Shown: in pieces, positions 59,579 to 64,000 of the stretch
Numbering within the stretch: position 1 is the stretch's first letter
How the letters are laid out: every line of letters starts with the position of its first letter
Source: Ehretia macrophylla
Taxonomy: Eukaryota; Streptophyta; Magnoliopsida; Boraginales; Ehretiaceae
Length of the DNA stretch: 64,000 nucleotides
Direction of reading: 5' to 3'
Assembly: GCA_037974665.1 (NCBI GenBank)
Contig: CM075771.1
Span: 16,651,425 to 16,715,424, forward strand
Translations under genes and position numbers: made by a program
Notes under the pieces: generated by a model
What the model was told of the DNA's origin: nothing
The model's input: only the letters and a program-made list of their open reading frames with translations
Database searches by the model: none

Positions 59579-60520
59579 CTACTGAATGAAACCCTTCTCT
59601 ATTAACTCCTGCAACTGAGTTTTCAGCTCCTTCAACTCAACTGGTGCCATCCAGTACGCTGATTTAGAAATAGGTTGAGTACCGGGAACAAGATTGATCA
59701 CAAACTCCACATCTCTCTTTGGTAGTAACCCTGACAACTCCTCAGGAAATACATTAGGATATTCCCGAATAATAGGTACTTCCTCCAGTTGTAGTTTATC
59801 AGATGGCTTGTTGATCAAATAAGCTAGATAACCCGAACACCCCTTACTCACCAACTTAACGGCTTCAGTTGCTGAGATAACAAAACTCGTCTTAGCACCC
59901 CGGTTCCCTACTACCCCAACTACTGGTTGATTTGGCAAACAAAACCGTACTACCTTCGTTCTACAGTTTAACTGGGCATCATACTTAGAAAGCCAATCTA
60001 TACCCAAGATAACATCGTACCCCCGGATAGGAAATAAGATAAGGTCTGAAGGAAAATTATACCCCTTAACATGAATTATACAATTCTTACATACTAAGCC
60101 AGTAATATACTTATCAGTTAAAGAGGTACTAATCTCAACCACATAAGGCAGTCTTTCAGGTTGCACATTAACACATTGCACATAAGCAGGAGTAATGAAA
60201 GAATGCGTAGCACCAGAATCAATCAACACTTTAACAAGTTGATCAAGTATAAGGAAGTTACCTTCCACAACTACAGTCTCCTCAGGCATCTCCTCCAAGT
60301 CAACTGCGTAGGCCCGAGCCCAAACCCACTGCTGCTGAGGTGCACTGCCCTCAGGTCGACCCTGATAATCCTGAGTCGCTGCTCGACCCTCAGTCCTCTG
60401 ATATCTAGGGCCGCGGGATTCGGTAATAGAAATGTGATGGATTAGGTTGTCGTCCTTTTCGCAGCTCACGATGTACGATTCGGGACGAAAAAAAAGCGCA
60501 AAAGAAGAAAAGTATCCCAA
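59579..60520 (-). pseudogene. Chimeric open frame: satellite-derived start fused to retrotransposon protease and RT linker
   Basis: The open frame is 313 codons. About the first 36 residues (60520 to about 60412) are translation of satellite monomer DNA. From RYQRTEGRAATQ on, it is retrotransposon Gag-Pol: a linker, the protease with intact LIDSGATHSF (Asp codon 60218-60220), VILGIDWLSKYDAQLNC, then the SGLLPKRDVEFVINLVPGTQ linker and the start of RT (PVELKELKTQLQELIEKGFIQ) before TAG 59579-59581. The fusion results from the truncation junction near 60411. There is no evidence that it is transcribed or translated. Confidence 0.8.
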
Positions 60521-63500
60521 AACAAATGAAAACGTTCAATTTTGGGTTCTGAAAACAGGCGGAGCAGAGCAGGCTTGCTACCTCCATCGTAGAGCTCTCA
60601 GAGAGCTTTCCAACGGTATGCTATACGCCGCGTAAATCCTTACGGATCAAAAGTTATAGGCACTGGATAAACGGAGACCTGGTCCCAAGCCCCACGCCCT
60701 CGGTTTACGGGCCCAGCCTCTACGTGTGGTGAAGTTTTCTTGCCCAAGGTGCCATGGGATTCGGTAATAGAAATGTGATAGATTAGGTTGTCGTCCTTTT
60801 CGCGGCTAACAACGTACGATACGGGACAAAAAAATAGCACAAAAGAAGAAAAGTGTCCCGAAATTAATGAAAATGTTTGATTTTGGGATCCTAAAAAAGG
60901 CGTAGCCGAGCAGACTTGCTGCCCCCATCGTAGAGCTCTTGTAGAGCTTTCCAGCGGTATGCTGTACGGCGCGTAACTCCTTACGAATCAAAAGTTATAG
61001 GCACCGGAGCAACAGAGACCTGGTCCCAAGCCCCACGCCCTCAGTTTGCGGGCCCAGCCTCTACATGAAGCGAAGATGTCTTGCCCAAGGTGCAATGGGA
61101 TGCGGTAATAGAAATGGGATGGATTAGGTTCTCGTCCTTTTTGCGTCTCACGACGTACGATCCAGGACGAAAAAACAACGTAAAAGAAGAAAAGTATCCC
61201 GAAATAGATGAAAATATTTGATTTTGGGTTCCAAAAATAGGCACAGCTGAGCAGGCTTGCTGCCCATATCGTAGAGCTCTCAAAGAGCTTTCTAACGGTA
61301 CGCTATACACCGCGTAACTCCTTGCGGATCAAAAGTTATGGGCACCGGAGCGATAGAGACTTTGTCCTAAGCCCTATGACCTCGGTTTACGGGCCCAGCC
61401 TCTACGTGAGGTGAAGTTGTCTTGCCCTAGGTGTCGTGTGATTCGGTTATAGAAATGTGATGGATAAGGTTGTTGTCCTTTTCGCGGCTCATGAAGTACG
61501 ATCCGGGATGAAAAAATAGTGCAAAAGAAGAAAAGTATCCCGAAACTCATGAAAACATTCAATTTTGGGATCCTAAAAAAGGCGCAACTAAGCAGGCTCA
61601 TTGCCCCCGTCGTAGACCTCTCGGAGTGCTTTCCAACGCTATGCTGTGCGCAGCATAACTCCTTATGGATGAAAAGTTATGCGCACCGGAGTGACGGAGA
61701 CCTGGTCCTAAGCCCCACGCCCTTGGTTTGTGGCCCAGCCTCTACGTGAAGCGAAGTTGTCTTACCCAAGGAGCCGGGGGATTCGGTAATAGAAATGTGA
61801 TGGATTAGGTTGTCATCATTTTCGCGGCTCATGACGTACGATCCGGGATGGAAAAATAACGCAATAGAAGAAATGTGTCCCGAAACTGATGAAAACGTTC
61901 GATTTTGGGCTCCAAAAACAGGCACAGCATAGTAAGCTGGCTGCCCCCGTCGTAGAGCTCACGTAGAGCTTTCCAACGGTATGCTGTGTGCTGCATAACA
62001 CCTTACGGATCAAGAGTTATGGGCACCGGAACGACGGAGACCTGGTCCTAAGCCTCACGCCCTCGGTTTGCAGCCCCAGCCTCTACTTGAGGCGAAGTTG
62101 TCTTCCCCAAGGTGCCGTGGGATTCGGTAATAGAAATGTGATGGATTCGGTTGTCGTCCTTTACGCGGCTCACGACGTCCGGTCCTGGATAGAAAAACAT
62201 CGCAAAAGCAAAAAAGTATCCCAAAATTGATGAAAATGTTCAATTTTGGGGTCCAAAAATAGCGACAGTCGAGCATGCTTTCTTCACCGGTCGTAGAGCT
62301 CTCGGAGAGCTTTCTAACGGTATGTTGTGCGCTGCGTAACGCCATACAGATCAAAAGTTATGGGCACCGGAGCGACAGAGACCTGGTCCCAAGCCCCACG
62401 CCCTCGATATGCGCGCCCAGCCTCTATGTTAGGCAAAGTTGTCTTGCCAAAGGTGCCATGGGATTCGGTAATAGAAATGTGATGAATTAGGTTGTCGTCC
62501 TTTCTGCGGCTCACAACGTATGATCCAGGATGAAAAAATAGTGGAAAAGAAGAAAAGTGTCCCAAAAATGATTAAAACGTTTGATTTTAGGCTCCTAAAA
62601 TAGGCACAGCCGAGCAGGTTTGCTGCCCCCAATGTAGAGCTCTCATAAAGCTTTCCAACGGTATGCTGTGCACCGCGTAACTCCTTACGGATCAAAAGTT
62701 ATGGGTACCGGAGCGACGGAGACTTGGTCCCAAGCCCCACGCCCTTGGTTTGGGCGCCCAGCCTCTACGTGAGGTGAATTTTTCTTGCCCTAGGTACCGT
62801 GGGATTCGGTAATAGAAATGTGGTGGATTAGGTTGTCGTCCTTTTCGCGGCTCACGACGTACTATCCGGGACGAAATAACAGCGCAAAAGAATATCAGTG
62901 TCCCAAAACTGATAAAAACATTCAATTTTGAGTCCGAAAATAGGGGCAGCCGAGCGTGCTTGCTTCCCCGGTCGTAGAGCTCTCGGAGTGCTTTCCAACG
63001 GTATGCTGTGCACCGCGTAATTCCTTACGAATCAAAAGTTATGGGCACAGGAGCGATGGAGACCTGGTCCCTACGCCCTACGCCCTATGCCCTACGCCCT
63101 CGGTTTGCGGGCCCAACCTTTAAGTTAGGCGAAGTTGTCTTGCCAAAGATGTCATGGGATTTGGTAGTAGAAATGTGAGGGATTAGGTTGTCGTCCTTTT
63201 CGCGGCTCACGATGTACGGTCCGTGATGAAAATATAGTACAAACGAAGAAAAGTATCACAAAATTGATAAAAACGTTTGATTTTTGGCTCTGAAAACAAG
63301 CGCAGTCGAGCAGGCTTGCTACCCCTGTCATAGACTCTCGGAGAGCTTTCCAACGGTATGCTGTGCGTCGCGTAACTCCTTATGGATAAAAAGTTATAGG
63401 CACCGGAGCAACGGAGACCTGGTCCCAAGTCCCATGCCCTCGGTTTGTGGGCCCAGGCTCTATGTTAGGCGAAGTTGTCTTGCCAAAGGTGCCGTGGGAT

Positions 63501-64000
63501 TCGATAATAGAAATATGATGGATTAGGTTGTCGTCCTTTCCGCGGTTGGCGACATACGATTTGGGATGAAAAAACAGCACCAAAGAAGAAAAGTGTCACA
63601 AAACTGATGAAAACGTTCGATTTTGGGCTCCGAAAATAGGCGCAGCTAAGCAGGCTTGCTACCCCCGTCGTAGCGGTCTCGGAGAGCTTTCCAACAGTAA
63701 GCTGTGTGCCGCGTAACTCGTTACGGATCAAAAGTTATGGTCACCTGAGCGACGGAGACCTGGTCCCAAGTCCTACGCCCTCGGATTGCGGGCGCAGCCT
63801 CTACTTGAGGCGAAGTTGTCTTGCCTAAGGTTCCGTGGGATTCGGTAATAGAAATGTGATGGATTAGTTTGTCGTCCTTTTTTAGGCTCACGACGTACGT
63901 TCCGAGACGAGAAAATAGCGTAGAAGAAGAAAAGTGTCCCGAAACTGATGAAAATGTTCTATTTTGGGGTTCGAAAACAGGCGCAGTCGAGCGGGCTTGT
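60412..64000. repeat. Satellite block 5 (about 10.5 monomers, continues past the window)
   Basis: Same orientation as all other blocks. Several monomers share an AGGCGAAGTTGTCTTGCC variant (about 62093, 63127, 63470, 63810) and a Gly/Arg-changing TTAGGCGAAG form, so this end of the array is its own subgroup. The array runs off the window end, so its true size is larger. No gene is seen. Confidence 0.96.
63070..63103. repeat. Short tandem expansion (CTACGCCCT, about 3-4 units) in a monomer
   Basis: The C-rich segment reads as repeated CCTACG, CCCTATG and CCCTACG units before CCCTCGG. It sits at the same monomer position as the expansion at 715-746. Confidence 0.8.

Larger units (their letters stand above)
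54393..60412 (-). mobile_element. 5'-truncated Ty3/gypsy chromovirus (Tekay/Del-type), minus strand
   Basis: On the plus strand the order is 3' LTR (54393-56842), polypurine tract (56843-56859), then pol read on the minus strand from about 60411 down to 56780. Gag, PBS and the 5' LTR are absent: retrotransposon sequence stops at about 60409-60412 (ATCTAGGGCCGC) and satellite starts at GGGATTCGG. The satellite phase does not match across the element: it is left at monomer position about 262 and resumed at about 112, so roughly 190 bp (plus possibly whole monomers) were lost with the 5' end. This is a deletion or ectopic recombination and not a simple insertion. All pol domains are in one frame with five stop codons and no frameshift. 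Confidence 0.9.

Noticed and set aside
1..64000. CRISPR array as an explanation of regular repeats
   Set aside because: The repeats are contiguous 341-bp monomers without unique spacers, in a plant-type retrotransposon context.
1..64000. Ribosomal intergenic spacer or 5S rDNA array
   Set aside because: No rRNA gene or 5S promoter-like sequence occurs in the monomers, and the unit has no transcribed RNA gene I can recognise.

Overview
The window looks like plant heterochromatin, most likely pericentromeric or another satellite-rich block of a eudicot nuclear genome. No intact host gene, tRNA, rRNA or other RNA gene was found. About 33.8 kb is a head-to-tail satellite with a monomer of about 341 bp (roughly 99 monomers, all in one orientation). 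About 30 kb is LTR retrotransposon DNA inserted into that array. The plant assignment rests on Ty3/gypsy chromovirus (Tekay/Del-type) proteins, initiator-Met-tRNA primer binding sites and plant-style long LTRs. The species cannot be named from the sequence alone.

Layout: satellite block 1 (1-3334); solo LTR of a long-LTR family, minus strand (3335-7126); satellite block 2 (7127-19407), with clear higher-order structure at 7.7-15.0 kb; a full-length but decayed Ty3/gypsy element, plus strand (19408-31377; LTRs of 3570 and 3578 bp); satellite block 3 (31378-37560); a young non-autonomous LTR element, minus strand (37561-45993; LTRs of 3671 and 3672 bp around only 1.09 kb of non-coding interior; TSD TGTTG); satellite block 4 (45994-54392); a 5'-truncated Tekay-type element, minus strand (54393-about 60412; 2450-bp LTR and pol in one frame with five stop codons); satellite block 5 (about 60412-64000).

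The most notable observation is that three different insertions, from two LTR families and in both orientations, begin at exactly the same base of the satellite monomer (after GCAGC, monomer position about 258-262). This suggests site-preferred integration into the satellite. Other observations: seven A/T tracts phased at about 10.5 bp and a perfect 15-bp dyad per monomer; 4-, 9- and 13-monomer higher-order duplications; a hairpin-forming block conserved between otherwise diverged LTR families; degenerate ACGT/CGAGGT subrepeats at the outer (U3) ends of LTRs; clustered substitutions between two otherwise near-identical LTRs; an open reading frame fused from satellite and retrotransposon; and decay dominated by apparent C-to-T and G-to-A changes, as expected for methylated heterochromatin.

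Copy counts and divergences were estimated by eye. They are not alignment results.
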